Positions 41,842-53,335 of a stretch of DNA of 64,000 nt are shown here, piece by piece. The notes under the pieces are model-generated. The model saw only the letters and a list, made by a program, of their open reading frames with translations. It was not told where the DNA came from and ran no database searches. Position 1 is the first letter of the stretch. The number at the start of each line of letters is the position of its first letter. The stretch is taken from positions 53,314,231-53,378,230 of the forward strand of contig OZ035962.1 of assembly GCA_964034945.1 (NCBI GenBank). The letters are read 5' to 3'. Source of the stretch: Chrysopilus asiliformis (taxonomy: Eukaryota > Arthropoda > Insecta > Diptera > Rhagionidae). Both the position numbers and the translations under genes were made by a program.

Positions 41842-42003
41842 TCTTATACCCGTATGGTGAAACCAAAGGGTATATTAACTTTGCTTTACCGTTTGTAACG
41901 CCAAGATCCCGTCATCACACACAAAAATGAATTATACCAGTGTGTTTAGAATGATAAAAAAAAATGAATTTTGCATGTCCGTCCGTTTGTCTGTCTGTCC
42001 GTC

Positions 42004-42034
<31 letters not shown>

Positions 42035-42414
42035 CTGTGGCGCGGATTGCCGGCGCACGGATTGAGCTAGAGACTTGAAATTTTGCGCAGATCCGTTTTT
42101 CGTAAAATGCGAGGCTAAGTTCGTTAATGGGCAAAAATGACCATTAGGGTGGGTACCCCCCATAGGAACGAAAACGTTTTTTGCGAATATCTCAAAAACT
42201 GTGCATCCTATCAAAAAAGTCCAAGAACAAAAGTTATTTAGAATATGATTCTACATAAAACTCCCATACATGAAAATCCGATTGGAACAAGTGTTAAAAA
42301 AATCTTATTGGAAAATTTGAATTCAAATGAAATTTTGATACGCCGCGCCGTTCAATTAAATCACCATACGGGTTTTCAATAATTGCCAGATTGGCAATTA
42401 TAGCTTTTGTTATG
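41842..42414 (+). mobile_element. Nested INE-like copy 1 (plus)
   Basis: Complete copy from CTTATACCCGTATGGTG to TTTTGTTATG, inserted in a TTT of the host copy without target duplication. Confidence 0.92.
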
Positions 42415-42635
42415 TTTAAAATGATAAAAATAATTAATTTCTGCATGTCCGTCCGTCCGTCTGTCCGTCTGTCTGTGGCGCGGATTGCGGGCGCACGGAT
42501 TGAGCTACAGACTTGAAATTTTGCGCAGATCCGTTTTTCGTAAAATGCGAGGCTAAGTTCGTTCGTGGCCCAAAATGGGCCATTAGGGGGGGTACCCCCC
42601 ATACGAATTAAATCGTATTTTGCGAATATCTCAAA

Positions 42636-43196
42636 CATTACAAAAGCTATAATTGCCAATCTGGCAATTATTGAAAACCCATATGGTGATTTAAGTGAAC
42701 GGCAAACAGTTGTATCAAAATTCCACTTTGAAGTCAAACTTTCCAATAAGATTTTTTTAAAACTTGTTCCAATTGGATTTTGATGTATGGCACTTTAATG
42801 TAGAATCGTGTTCCTAACAACTTCTGTTCTTGCACTTTTTTGATAAGATGCACCGTTTTTGAGATATTCGCAAAAAACATTTTCGTTTGTATGTGGGGTA
42901 CCCCCCCTAATGGTCCATTTTTGCCCATTAACGAACTTAGCCTCGCATTTTACAAAAAACGGACCTGTGCCAAATTTCAAGTCTGTAGCTCAATCCGTGC
43001 GCCCGCAATCCGCGCCACAGACGGACGGACAGACAGACAGACAGACGGACAGACGGACGGACATGCTAAATTCAACTTTTTTCATCATTCTAAACACACT
43101 GGTGTAATTCATTTTTGTGTGCGATGACGGGATCTTGGCGTTACAAACGGTAAGGCAAAGTTAATATACCCTTTGGTTTCACCATACGGGTATAAA
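42636..43196 (-). mobile_element. Nested INE-like copy 2 (minus)
   Basis: Complete copy from CATTACAAAAGCTATAATTG to CATACGGGTATAAA, inserted in an A-run (CTCAAA/AACGG) of the host copy. Confidence 0.92.
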
Positions 43197-43299
43197 AACG
43201 GTGCATCTTATCAAAAAAGTGTAACAACAAAAGTTATTTAGGATATCATTCAACATAAAACTCCCATACATCAAAATCCGATTGGAATAAATTTAAAAA

Positions 43300-43857
43300 C
43301 ATAACAAAAGCTATAATTGCCAATCTGGCAATCATTGGAGACCCGTATGGTGATATTCGTATCAAAATTCGAACAGTTATACCAAAATTCCACTTTGAAG
43401 TCAAACTTTACAATAAGATTTTTTAAAATTTATTCCAATCGGATTTTGATGTATGGAAGTTTTATGTAGAATCATATCCTAAATAAATTTTGTTCTTGGA
43501 CTTTTTTGATAAGATGCACCGTTTTTGAGATATTCACAAAAAACGATTTCGTTCGTATGGGGGGTCCCCCCCTAATGGTCTATTTTTGCCCATTAAGGAA
43601 CTTGGCCTCGCATTTTACGAAAAACGGATCTGTGCAAAATTTCAAGTCTCTAGCTCAATCCGTGCGCCCGCAATCCGCGCCACAGACGGACAGACAGACA
43701 GACAGACGGACGGACGGACGGACATGCAAAAATTAATTATTTTTATCATTCTAAACACACTGGTGTAATTCATTTTTGTGTGTGATGACGGGATCTTGGC
43801 GTTACAAACGGTAAGGCAAAGTTAATATACCCTTTGGTTTCACCATACGGGTATAAA
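43300..43857 (-). mobile_element. Nested INE-like copy 3 (minus, tandem with copy 4)
   Basis: Complete copy from CATAACAAAAGCTATAATTG to CATACGGGTATAAA. It is followed immediately by a second minus-strand copy. Confidence 0.92.
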
Positions 43858-44444
43858 CATAACAAAAGCTATAATTGCCTATCTGGCAATCATTGGAGAC
43901 CCGTATGGTGATATTCGTATCAAAATTTGAACAGTTGTACCAAAATTCCACTTGAAGTCAAACTTTCCAATAAGATTTTTTAAAATTTATTCCAATTGGA
44001 TTTTGATGTATGGGAGTTTTATATCCTGTAGATTTTTATCCTAAATAACTTTTGTTCTTGGACTTTTTTGATAAGATGCACCGTTTTTGAGGTATTCGCA
44101 AAAAACGTTTTCGTTCGTATGTGGGGTACCCCCCCTAATGGTCCATTTTTGCCCGTTAACAAACTTAGCCTCGCATTTTACGAAAAACGGATCCACGCAA
44201 AATTTCAAGTCTGTAGCTCAATCCGTGCGCCCGCAATCCGCGCCACAGACAGACGGACGGACGGACAGACGGACAGACAGACAGACGGACAGACAGACAG
44301 ACGGACGGACATGCAAAAATCAATTATTTTTATCATTCTAAACACACTGGTGTAATTCATTTTTATGTGTGATGACGGGATCTTGGCGTTACAAACGGTA
44401 AGGCAAAGTTAATATACCCTTTGGTTTCACCATACGGGTATAAA
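43858..44444 (-). mobile_element. Nested INE-like copy 4 (minus)
   Basis: Complete copy head-to-tail with copy 3; together they occupy one A-run of the host copy (TTTAAAAA/AATCTTATTG). Confidence 0.92.
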
Positions 44445-44579
44445 AATCTTATTGCAAAGTTTGCCTTCAAAGTGGAATTTTGGTACAACTTTTCGAATTT
44501 TGATACGAATATCACCATACGGGTATTGAATAATTGCCAGATTGGCAATTATAGCTTTTGTTATGATTTACATATAGAT

Positions 44580-44772
44580 TTAGAATGCCAAAGAACCAAT
44601 GCAGATTTTCCCGATAAAAAGGATATTTGTGTTATCCTTTAAGGACCTTCCATTTAGAATTTTAAAAATCTAATACCGGATTCGTGATCAGCGACCCCAA
44701 AAACCATATAATACCAATTTTTCCGGGGAAAAATGGGAAAAAGGATATTTGCGTTATCCTTACAGGACCTTC
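44580..44772 (+). repeat. ~120-bp repeat, subfamily B (1-2 units)
   Basis: Contains TTATCCTTTAAGGACCTTCC, GATTCGTGATCAGCGACCCC and GCGTTATCCTTACAGGACCT. It is cut at the last block by a truncated INE-like copy. Confidence 0.82.
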
Positions 44773-45132
44773 TGGCAATTATTGAAAACCCGTATGGTGA
44801 TATTCGTATCAAAATTCGAACAGTTGTACCAAAATTTCAGTTTGAAGTCAAACTTTCCAATAAGATTTTTTAAAATTTATTCCAATCGAATTTTGATGTA
44901 TGGGAGTTTTATGTAGAATCATATCCTAAATAACTTTTGTTCTTGCACTTTTTTGATAAGATGCACCGTTTTTGAGATATTCACAAAAAACCTTTTCGTT
45001 CGTATTGGGGGTTCCCCCACCTAATGGTCCATTTTTGCCCATTAACGAACTTAGCCTCGCATTTTACAAAAAACGGATCTGTGCAAAATTTCAAGTCTCT
45101 AGCTCAATCCGTGCGCCCGCAATCCGCGCCAC
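44773..45132 (-). mobile_element. INE-1/helentron-like element, truncated
   Basis: Minus-strand copy lacking its 3' tip (starts in the hairpin at TGGCAATTATTGAAAACCCG) and everything beyond GCGCCACA, before the tetranucleotide core. Confidence 0.85.
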
Positions 45133-45440
45133 ATAATAAAATTTGTTTACAAAAAATAACAAAAGCACATTTTGTAAAATCCCGAATAATATTTTCTCTT
45201 TATTTAAGACGCGCGCGCGTTTCAAATGGAGAAAAAATATTATTCGGCATTTTTCAGGATTATTCGGGATTTTTTCATTCGGGATTTTTCAGGATTATTC
45301 TGGATTTTTTCATTCGGGACTTTATTTTTCAAGATTATTTTTTTCGAGATTTTTTTTTCCGAGATTTCAGCATTCGGAATTTTTTTGGTCGAGATTTTTG
45401 TTTCGGGATTTTTTTTTCGGGATTTTAATTTTCAGGCAAG
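45133..45440. repeat. Degenerate ATTCGGGATTTTT repeats
   Basis: From about 45236 to 45436 the motif (A/T)TTCGGGATTTTT(C) recurs roughly every 18-30 bp in degenerate form. Aromatic-rich open frames here are products of it. Confidence 0.7.
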
Positions 45441-46499
45441 AGACACCAACCCCTATGTTGGTGCAGTAGTTCTTGAGTTTATACGTTACTCCATCTAACA
45501 AATCAAAAAAAAATATAACTCTATCTCACAAATCAAAAAAAACGCTTTCGCACCCCAATAAGTTTGTTCCTTCACTCCAGTCGATGCGCACGCAATTACA
45601 ATGAACATAACCATTCGCAATGTGCACTTCATAAAACTGAACTCACCTCTGCGAAATCACTTTTCGTTGGTAATTTTCACAAAAAATCGTTTCAAAAGAA
45701 TCAATTAAATCAGATTGAATTGCAATAACTGTCAAAAGGTGATAAAAATTTGTAGGAAATTTAAAAAAATGCTGATAAATCGCGGCACACGTCTGCACAG
45801 CTCAATAATTTGCGATGGAAAGGTTGTGCAAATGGATCAGCTGTCAAAAGTTGATGGACACAACGCCATATACTGGCATTACCGGAACCAGCATACGAAA
45901 TCATGATCGTTTTCTACACATAACGTTGTATGTGGAGATTGAATTTTGTTTTTCATAATTTTTTTCAATGTTGATAACAGAAATAATGGAAAAATCGAAA
46001 TGTAATTTGAATGAATTCGTGATAAAAAGTTGTCGCTAAGGAAAAATTGTAACAAAAAAAATTGTCATAAAAAAAAGTCCTAAAAAAGTTGTCCTAAAAT
46101 GGTAGTGGTGGTAATGGTAGTAGTGGTGGTGGTGGTGTTGGTGTTTTGTTTCATTGAAATGGCACTATCGGTACCATCACACAAAACCATATTCATTTTT
46201 AGTACATGTCGTTTATCATAGATGGCGCTGTATGTGGAAAATTAGTTTCCCGCATTTCCATAGAGATTTTCCGAAATTTTCTTGGGTATTCTTCTTGTTT
46301 GGCCGAAGACCAGTCCGAATTGGTGCGTATCATCGAAATCGGTCCAGCCGTTCTTGAGTTATAAGCGTAGTAACTAACGTCACTTTCTTTTATATGTATA
46401 GATAGAAGACTAGCAGACCCTACGTTGCCTGCTTAAAGTTTTTTGTATAAATTTTGGTATGCCAAAAAACCATAAATAATTTAAGAACTTTTGGGAAAA
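45441..46499. other. Unassigned region with GGT microsatellite
   Basis: A GGT-rich tract lies at about 46098-46148. The stretch 46280-46400 (GAAATCGGTCCAGCCGTTCT then TTATAAGCGTAGTAACTAAC) resembles the 3' end of a retroposon, but no domain supports a family. Confidence 0.45.
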
Positions 46500-47266
46500 A
46501 ATGTTTTCCTTACAGGACCTTCCGGTTCGAATTTTGAAATTTCAACAACAGATTCGTGATAAGCAACCCTGAAAACCTCTCAAAGCCAGTTTTTGCGAGA
46601 AAAATTGGAAAAACGACACATTTGCGTTATCCTTACAGGACCACATCCATTTTCTTACATATAGATTTAGAATGCCAAAACACCAACTTAAAAAAACTTA
46701 AAAATCAACGTAATCCTTACAGGACCTTTCGTTAGAGTTATTGAAACTGAAAAGCCGGATTCGTAATCAGCGACCCCAAAAACCCCATAATGCTAATTTT
46801 TCCGGGAAAGAGTGGGAAAAAGGATATTTTCGTTATCCTTACAGGACCTTCCGTTTCGAATTTTGAAGTTCCAACACCAGAGAAAACCTCCCAAAGCCAG
46901 TTTTTGGGAGAAAAAATGAAAAAAGAACATTTGCGTTATCCTGACAGGAGCTCCCGTTCGAGTTTTGAAAATCTAATACCGGATTCGCGATCAGCGACCC
47001 CAGAAACCTCATAATGCCAATTTTCCCCGAGGAAAATTTGGAAAAAGGAAATTTGCGCTATCCTTACAGGACCTTCTGTTTCGAGTTTTGAAAATCTAAC
47101 GCCAGATTCCTTATCAGCGACCCAAAAAACCCTATAATGCCAATTTTTCCGGGAAAAAATGGGAAGAAGGATATTTGCGTTATCCTTACAGGACCTTCCG
47201 TTTCGAATTTTGAAAGTCCAGCACCGGATTCGTGATCAGGGACCCCAAAAACCCCATAATGCCAAT
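46500..47266 (+). repeat. ~120-bp repeat, subfamily B (about 6 units)
   Basis: Recurring TTATCCTTACAGGACCTTCC and ATCAGCGACCCCAAAAACCC blocks. The array is cut at ATAATGCCAAT by the BEL/Pao element and continues at 53163 with CCAATTTTTCTGAGGAAAAT. The segment around 46653-46690 is the empty-site relative of the element at 39102. Confidence 0.88.
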
Positions 47267-47541
47267 TGTTGGGAATTCGAATGGAGCGAGGAGGAATGTT
47301 TTCGTCGACTGACAGCACTTTCCTTGAAGTCAACTTGTGGCAACACTTAGTCATAGAAAATAGTCTTATCGTTGTGCAAGTAACTCGAACAAGTGTCGGT
47401 TCGTTTTGCTTCCTTTCGCTGATCGCAATATTCGATCATTCAATTTGTAACTTAGTAATTTAAAGTTTACTATATTTTCGGCAATAATAAATTTACAACT
47501 TATTATTTGTAAAGGCAAAAAAAGCTTTGTTTTTCTTAACA
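47267..47541 (+). repeat. BEL/Pao 5' LTR
   Basis: 275 bp, starts TGTTGGG, ends CTTAACA. Differs from the 3' LTR at 3 positions. An AATAATAAA signal lies near the end. Confidence 0.97.
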
Positions 47542-47544
47542 AAA

Positions 47545-47562
47545 TGGTCCTTCGAGCCGGAT
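47545..47562 (+). promoter_or_regulatory. BEL/Pao primer binding site
   Basis: TGGTCCTTCGAGCCGGAT starts 3 bp after the LTR. The TGG complements the CCA end of a tRNA; which tRNA was not determined. Confidence 0.75.
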
Positions 47563-47853
47563 TGTGCCGGTAAAGTTCTCGAATTTTCGTTTCGTTTGTG
47601 CGTGAAAACTTTCGTCTCGTTCTCGCACAAGTACTTTTCGTTTGTCGTCGTATCGCCTTTTCGCTAGCAGAAGGTTCTCGAACTTTTCGTCATCCACGTG
47701 CTTGTCACTTTTTCGTAATCGTTTCGCATCGATTCCATTATTGAATCGAATTCACGTAATTGATCGTTTCGCATCGATTCCATTATTGAATCGAATTCAC
47801 ACAACTTATCGTTTCGTATCGCATTTTCATTGGGTTTACAAGCATAAATAACC

Positions 47854-49147
47854 ATGAAAAAATCCATTCGTGAAAACAACACTCGTCGGGAAGTGTTGGA
47901 AAAACAATTGAAGCGCTTGGAAACATGGCTGGAGGGGCAAACGGGTGCCTCCACCGTCGAGCTTCAAACAAGATTGAGCCTGCTCGAACAATGTTTCGTC
48001 GACTTTGACCACATTCAGTCAACTTTGGAGCTGCTAGATCCCGATGAATTGGTCAGCAACAAGAGAGAAGACTTTCATGGAGTTAAAAATCAAATATTTA
48101 AGTCTTATAGAGGCAGCGGCCTCTCGAAATGGTGCTTCGCAGTCCCAACAAGCGGCGTCCGGTTCGATCGTCGCTTCGCATCCCAGGTGCTTGTCAAATT
48201 TTCCAATTGTAAAGCTTCCACAGTTTTCCGGAAAGCCAACCGAGTGGCTTGAGTTTTTTGAATTGTTTTCGCTAATGGTAGACAAAAAGACTTTCCTTTC
48301 GGCCACTGAGAAGTTTCAGCATTTAAAATCATGCCTTTTCGGACGTGCGGCGTCAGTCATTAAGTCTCTGGAGATCACATGCGGAAATTATCCTCTAGCC
48401 TTGCAGCTGCTCAGGGACAGATACGAAAACAAATCCTACTAGTTCAGGCAACATATTGAGGGCATTTTCGAGTCGCAAAAGATAGCAGGGGCATCGTTGG
48501 AGCACCTGAGAGGACTAAACGACTCCATGAATGCACACATTCGCGCACTTTTAAGTTTGGGTTCTAAGGAACAATTGGCGGATTCGTTGTTGATTTCCCT
48601 GGCACCGTCAAAATTGGACATCGAATCGCGCACCAAATGGGAGGAAGGCCGGATCAATCAGGAATTGCCATCATGGGACGAGTTTTCAAAGTTTCTTGAA
48701 AGGCGTTGTCGAACTCTCGAAGGCGTGGAGTCATCGAGCAAGCCAGCATCGAAAACCAACCAAGGCAGGGCAAGGGTGAATGCACAATCATCGTTAGTGT
48801 CGGCCAGTCAAAGTTCGGGGTGTCCGATCTGTTCGGATGCCGATCATGGCACATCTGCATGTCCGAGTTTTAAGCAAATGGCGGTGGGGGATCGATTTAA
48901 TAAAGTCAAACGCATGGGACTCTGTTTGAATTGTTTGAGGCCGGGGCAAGTAGTTCGCAAATGTACTTCAACCAGGTGCCGCAAGTGTCACAAAAATCAC
49001 CACACATTGCTACATATCGAAGGACGCACCACTCAGGCGAACGCCACGGAGGCGCCAACTGATGACGCTGCACAACCGGACAGACCCGCAACAGACGCCA
49101 TCGACTTCGAACTCCCTCGTTGCCGTTCCATCCTTGCATGCCAGTGA
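47854..49147 (+). pseudogene. BEL/Pao gag with zinc knuckles
   Basis: Starts at ATG 47854 (MKKSIRENNTRREVLEKQLK). A frameshift near 48075 moves the reading to the next frame (MELKIKYLSLIEAAAS), followed by the BEL gag core LPQFSGKPTEWLEFFELFSL. A TAG at 48440-48442 interrupts the same frame, which continues with LEHLRGLNDSMNAHIRALLS and SWDEFSKFLERRCRTLE. The cysteine-rich end has CPICSDADHGTSAC and CLNCLRPGQVVRKC, then CRKCHKNHHTLLH. The frame stops at 49147, where the protease frame already overlaps. Confidence 0.9.
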
Positions 49148-49535
49148 GGCTTCCGATGACGACCAGTCGCATACTTTTTTGGCCACTGCCATAGTGGACG
49201 TGTTTTCCTCGAGTGGTGAGAAGGTCCCGTATCGAGCTCTTTTGGACTCCGGGTCACAAATGAACTTCGTAACCATGAAGTTGGCACAGCAGTTAAGGCT
49301 CCGTCGATCGGACTGTCATCAAGGCATTGGTGGCATCGGAGAAACAAATACGACAGCCAGCTATAGATCAAAAATCAGGATTAAATCTCGAATTAGTGAC
49401 TTTTCGGCCGAAATCGATGTGGTAATATTGCCAAACATATCGGATGTCCAGCCCAACCGAGCGGTGAACACAGCATTGATCAATATCCCGGATAATCTAA
49501 AATTGGCAGATCCACACTTCGGGTTGACATTTTGA
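49148..49535 (+). pseudogene. BEL/Pao aspartic protease
   Basis: In a third frame: FLATAIVDVFSSSGEKVPYR, then ALLDSGSQMNFVT with the catalytic DSG. A long beta-rich stretch follows, ending LADPHFGLTF at TGA. Coding resemblance continues in another frame after 49530, so this stop results from a frameshift. Confidence 0.85.
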
Positions 49536-50870
49536 TTGGGGCCAATTTGTTTTACTCGTTACTCGCCGTCGGGCAAGTCAAGCTCGCAGAACAGTCGCTT
49601 ATCTTGCAGAAGACACTCCTGGGCTGAACAGTCTGTGGAACTTTTCGATCGCCAAAGGGAACTACTTCTCTAATTTCTTGTCACCGCGACCCCGTTGCGG
49701 AGCACGGAAACTTGGACGAACTATTGCAGAGATTTTGGGACATTGAGGATATCTCATCTGCTGTGGCGCAGTCACAGGCTCATGAACATTGAGCGGAGGC
49801 TATCGCACTCTCCTTCCCTAAACGAGCAATATCGCGAGTTTCTGCGGGAGTATGAACAAATGGGCCACATGAGGGTAGTTCCGCTCGATGGTGAAAACAA
49901 TAAAACAAATTTGAACTTTTTACCTCATCACTGCGTACTGCAATCCGACAGCAGTACCTCAAGGATTCGCGTAGTGTTTGATGGTTCGTGTGCAACTTCG
50001 TCCGGTTGCTCTCTTAATGACATTCTAATGATGGGCCCAAAAACCCAAGACGATTTATTTGATATTGTGTTTCGTTTTCGAGAACATCGGTATGTTCTAA
50101 TGGCGGACATCGTAAAGATGTTCCGTCAGATCGACATTGACAATCGTGATCGCAAATTTCAAAACATTGTATGGCGTGACAACGTGCAAGAAGACATTCA
50201 TGTTTACCAGTTATCGACGGTTACATATGGCATGTCGGCCAGTTCGTTTCTTGCGACGCGTTGCGTGAATCAAGTGGCCAAAGAACACGCGGATGCTTAA
50301 CCAATCGGGGCTAAGATCATCCAACGAGACTTTTATATGGACAACCTTATGACAGGCGCACCTACGCTACGGGAGTTGTCCGCTATAAAATCGGAAGTCA
50401 CGACCGTGTTGCTTAAGGGAAGTTTTCCCCTACGGAAGTGGTACAGTAACCACCCGGAAATTATGGAAGGCATACCGGCAGACCAACGGGAGAAGCTTCA
50501 TATTTACAACGACAGCAGTTTGATAAAGTCCCTGGGTTTACTGTGGGATCCTTCAGTGGATGAACTTTGCTTTCGCTACAGCGCCAGCAGACCAACGAGA
50601 AGTGCTACGAAAAGGACCAATTATCGTATCAGCAAAGATCTTGTTGCAGCACTTGTGGAAGCTAAAGCTTCATTGGATGAATCGTTGCCGCTCGAGTTGC
50701 AGACCCAGTGGGCACAGTTCCAACAAGACTTATGCAACATCAGCAGTATCAGACTGCCCAGGTATATTTGTTCCATTAATTCCAAGCTAACTCTTCATAT
50801 ATTCTCAGACGCCAGCACCATGGCTTACGGTGGTTGCGCATATCTAAGACGATGCACTAGGGAACGTTAG
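49536..50870 (+). pseudogene. BEL/Pao reverse transcriptase
   Basis: Several lesions lie between 49536 and 49790, including a TGA in place of a tryptophan codon near 49624 and a frameshift near 49788. RT then reads SLNEQYREFLREYEQMGHMR, LPHHCVLQSDSSTSRIRVVF, YVLMADIVKMFRQI (first catalytic Asp) and YQLSTVTYGMSASSFLATR. A TAA lies at 50298-50300. The active-site motif reads YMDN instead of the usual Y-x-D-D, so a catalytic aspartate is lost. The connection and the first RNase H block (HIFSDASTMAYGGCAYL) follow to 50870. Confidence 0.9.
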
Positions 50871-51250
50871 CGTACAGCTCCTGTGCGCAAAATCCAGGGT
50901 CGCCCCCCTAAAGGCAACCACGGTTGCACGACTGGAGCTGTGTGGCGCCTTGCTTGCTTCAGAGCTACTTAGGCGAATTCGCAAGTGTTCGCTGCTTGAG
51001 GTCTGTACGACGCACTGCTGGACTGATTCTACTACGGTTTTGTCCTGGATTTCATCACCTTCATATCGATTTGGGACCTTCGTGGCCAACAGGGTCTCCA
51101 AAATACAAACTCTAACCGAGGACTGTTCGTGGCGATACGTACCGTCGCACGACAACCTGTGCGGATATCCTTTTCAGGGGAGCCAGCACTTTACAACTTG
51201 TCGAGTCTCGATGGTTCATTGGTCCGGAATTTCTACATCGAGACATTAGC
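50871..51250 (+). pseudogene. BEL/Pao RNase H, C-terminal part
   Basis: In another frame: APLKATTVARLELCGALLAS (glutamate), CWTDSTTVLSWISS (aspartate) and WRYVPSHDNLC. A frameshift near 51160 moves the reading to the integrase frame. Confidence 0.85.
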
Positions 51251-52856
51251 TGCCGGCGTTCCGCAGACGTTGAACTGATTGAGGAAGACTCATCCAAGTA
51301 TCGTAAACAGACATTCGTTATGGTTGCTACACTTACAGCTGACATCGTTGCCGGTTGTAAATACGCGAACACTTATTTCCGATTGATATCCGTAGTGGCA
51401 TATGTTCTTCGTTTTGCGCATAACTGCAAACAAATGGGCAAGCATCGAGCTGAACGTTTAGGTGGGCCGCTTTCGCCATCTGAACGAACCAGAGCTGAAA
51501 CTCGAATCATTTTCAACATCCAGCATATCCACTTCAAGGACGAATGGAGTAAATTGAAGGCAGGCGACAACGTGCACCGTTCCAGCGGGATTCGTAATCT
51601 GGCCCCATTTCTGGATGAGGACGGCATCATACGGGTCGGGGGCCGATTAAGGCATTCCGAGTTGCCATTCGACGCAAAACATCAACGGTTGCTGCCTGCA
51701 AATCATCCTTTTACGGGCGCTTTAATTGAGCATCACCATAAACTAAACATGCACGCAGGATGCCAGACGTTAATCAATTGCCTTCGCCAAAGGTATTGGA
51801 TCGTACATTGTCGCTACGCAGTCAAAAGAATCATACATCGCTGCGTAAGATGCTTTCGCTGTAAACCGGTGCTAATGGAGCAGATCATGGGGGACTTGCC
51901 GGCTGACAGGGTGGTCCCAGTGCGGCCGTTCATCGTCACCGGGATTGATTTTTGCGGGCCTCTGTACGCCCACCATCGTATAAGAGGGAGACGACCGGAC
52001 AAGATCTACATAGCCGTGTTCGTGTGCTTCAAGTCGAAGGCCGTTCACTTGGAGCTGGTCCATGACTTGTAAACCGAAGCCTTCTTAGCCGCTCTAAAAA
52101 CGCTTCATGGCAAGGCGGGGCAAAATCATGACGATTTACAGCGACAACGCCACAAATTTTGTCGGCGCCAGGTCAGAACTAAGGGAATTGTCGAGATTGT
52201 TCCAGGCCCAACAACATCAGGATGAGGTGCAACATTTTTGCGCAATTGAAAATATTTCGTGGAAGACGATTCCACCACGTTCACCTCACTTTGGCGGCCT
52301 GTGGGAGGCCGCGGTGAAGTCGGCCAAGGGTCATATTCGCAGGACGGTGGGCAATGCTTCATTCACTTACGATGAACTTCAGACGCTCGCTTGCCAAGCC
52401 GAAACAATTATGAATTCGCGCCCATTGACTGCAATGTCCGATGATCCGAATGATTATCAGGCCTTGACACCGGGCCATTTACTCGTCGGCGGTCCATTGA
52501 CAGCAATAATCGAGCCCGACTTAAGGGAAATAAACATCAGCAGGTTGTCAAGATATCAGCGACTAAGTCAGGCACATCAACTTTTTTGGACCAGATGGAG
52601 CAAGGATTACTTGCACTCTTTACAGCAACGGTCGAAATGGAGAAGTGTCCAACAAAACATCAACAAGGGCACCCTTGTACTCATTAAGGACTTGAACACA
52701 CCTCCTTTGAAGTGGCCATTGGCGAGAGTCGAGAAGGTCCACCCCGGACCGGACAACAGCATCAGGGTCGTTACCCTCAAAACCCAGAATGGCACATTTA
52801 TGCGCGCCATTCACAACATTTGTAAGCTGCTGATAGATGAGGAGTTGCAGTATTGA
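51251..52856 (+). pseudogene. BEL/Pao integrase and C-terminal domain
   Basis: First the zinc-binding region (HHHKLNMHAGCQTL... CVRCFRCKP), then the core with GIDFCGPLYAHH and FVCFKSKAVHLELVHDL, ending at a TAA at 52070. After a frameshift near 52100 the core continues (IYSDNATNFVGARSELREL; PPRSPHFGGLWEAAVKSAK, with the catalytic D and E). The BEL-type C-terminal domain follows (LTPGHLLVGGPL; ALARVEKVHPGPD-like), to TGA 52856. Confidence 0.9.
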
Positions 52857-52869
52857 AGGTGGTTGCTTC

Positions 52870-52887
52870 AAGGGGGGGGGGGGAGTT
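52870..52887 (+). promoter_or_regulatory. BEL/Pao polypurine tract
   Basis: AAGGGGGGGGGGGGAGTT directly before the 3' LTR; primes plus-strand synthesis in LTR elements. Confidence 0.85.
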
Positions 52888-53162
52888 TGTTGGGAATTCG
52901 AATGGAGCGAGGAGGAATGTTTTCGTCGACTGACAGCACTTTCCTTGAAGTCAACTGGTGGCAACACTTAGTCATAGAAAATAGTCTTATCGTTGTGCAA
53001 GTAACTCGAACAAGTGTCGGTTCGTTTTCCTTCCTTTCGATGATCGCAATATTCGATCATTCAATTTGTAACTTAGTAATTTAAAGTTTACTATATTTTC
53101 GGCAATAATAAATTTACAACTTATTATTTGTAAAGGCAAAAAAAGCTTTGTTTTTCTTAACA
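52888..53162 (+). repeat. BEL/Pao 3' LTR
   Basis: 275 bp, 3 substitutions from the 5' LTR. Confidence 0.97.
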
Positions 53163-53335
53163 CCAATTTTTCTGAGGAAAATATGGTCTATGGGCAATTT
53201 TGACCCATGTGTACAGGATAAGGGTTAAATATAAAATCATGTGCAATTCCTGGCTCAATGATATCAATTTTCTGTTATATGTCTTCAGGTCTTTAGAGAC
53301 CTTTTGTTCCTAAAGATTTTAGAAAAACCATATTT
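53163..53335. other. Subfamily B remainder and unassigned sequence
   Basis: The first 20 bp complete the satellite unit split by the BEL/Pao element. The remainder is unassigned. Confidence 0.6.

Larger units (their letters stand above)
41736..44565 (+). mobile_element. INE-like host copy split by four nested INE-like copies
   Basis: Four segments read as one plus-strand element in order: 41736-41841 (5' end to GTGTGTT), 42415-42635 (from TAAAATGATAAAA to ATATCTCAAA), 43197-43299 (AACGGTGCATC to AATTTAAAAA) and 44445-44565 (AATCTTATTGC to TTTTGTTATG). Each gap is exactly filled by complete copies of the same family. Confidence 0.9.
47267..53162 (+). mobile_element. BEL/Pao LTR retrotransposon, complete but coding-dead
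   Basis: 5,896 bp with two 275-bp LTRs (TGTTGGGAATTC ... CTTAACA) and a 5-bp duplication CCAAT (47262-47266, 53163-53167). Primer site, gag, protease, RT, RNase H, integrase, C-terminal domain and purine tract are all present in order. Multiple stops and frameshifts break the polyprotein. Confidence 0.97.

Noticed and set aside
45143..45498. Three overlapping F/R/D-rich open frames
   Set aside because: They come from degenerate ATTCGGGATTTTT repeats and shift frame with the repeat.
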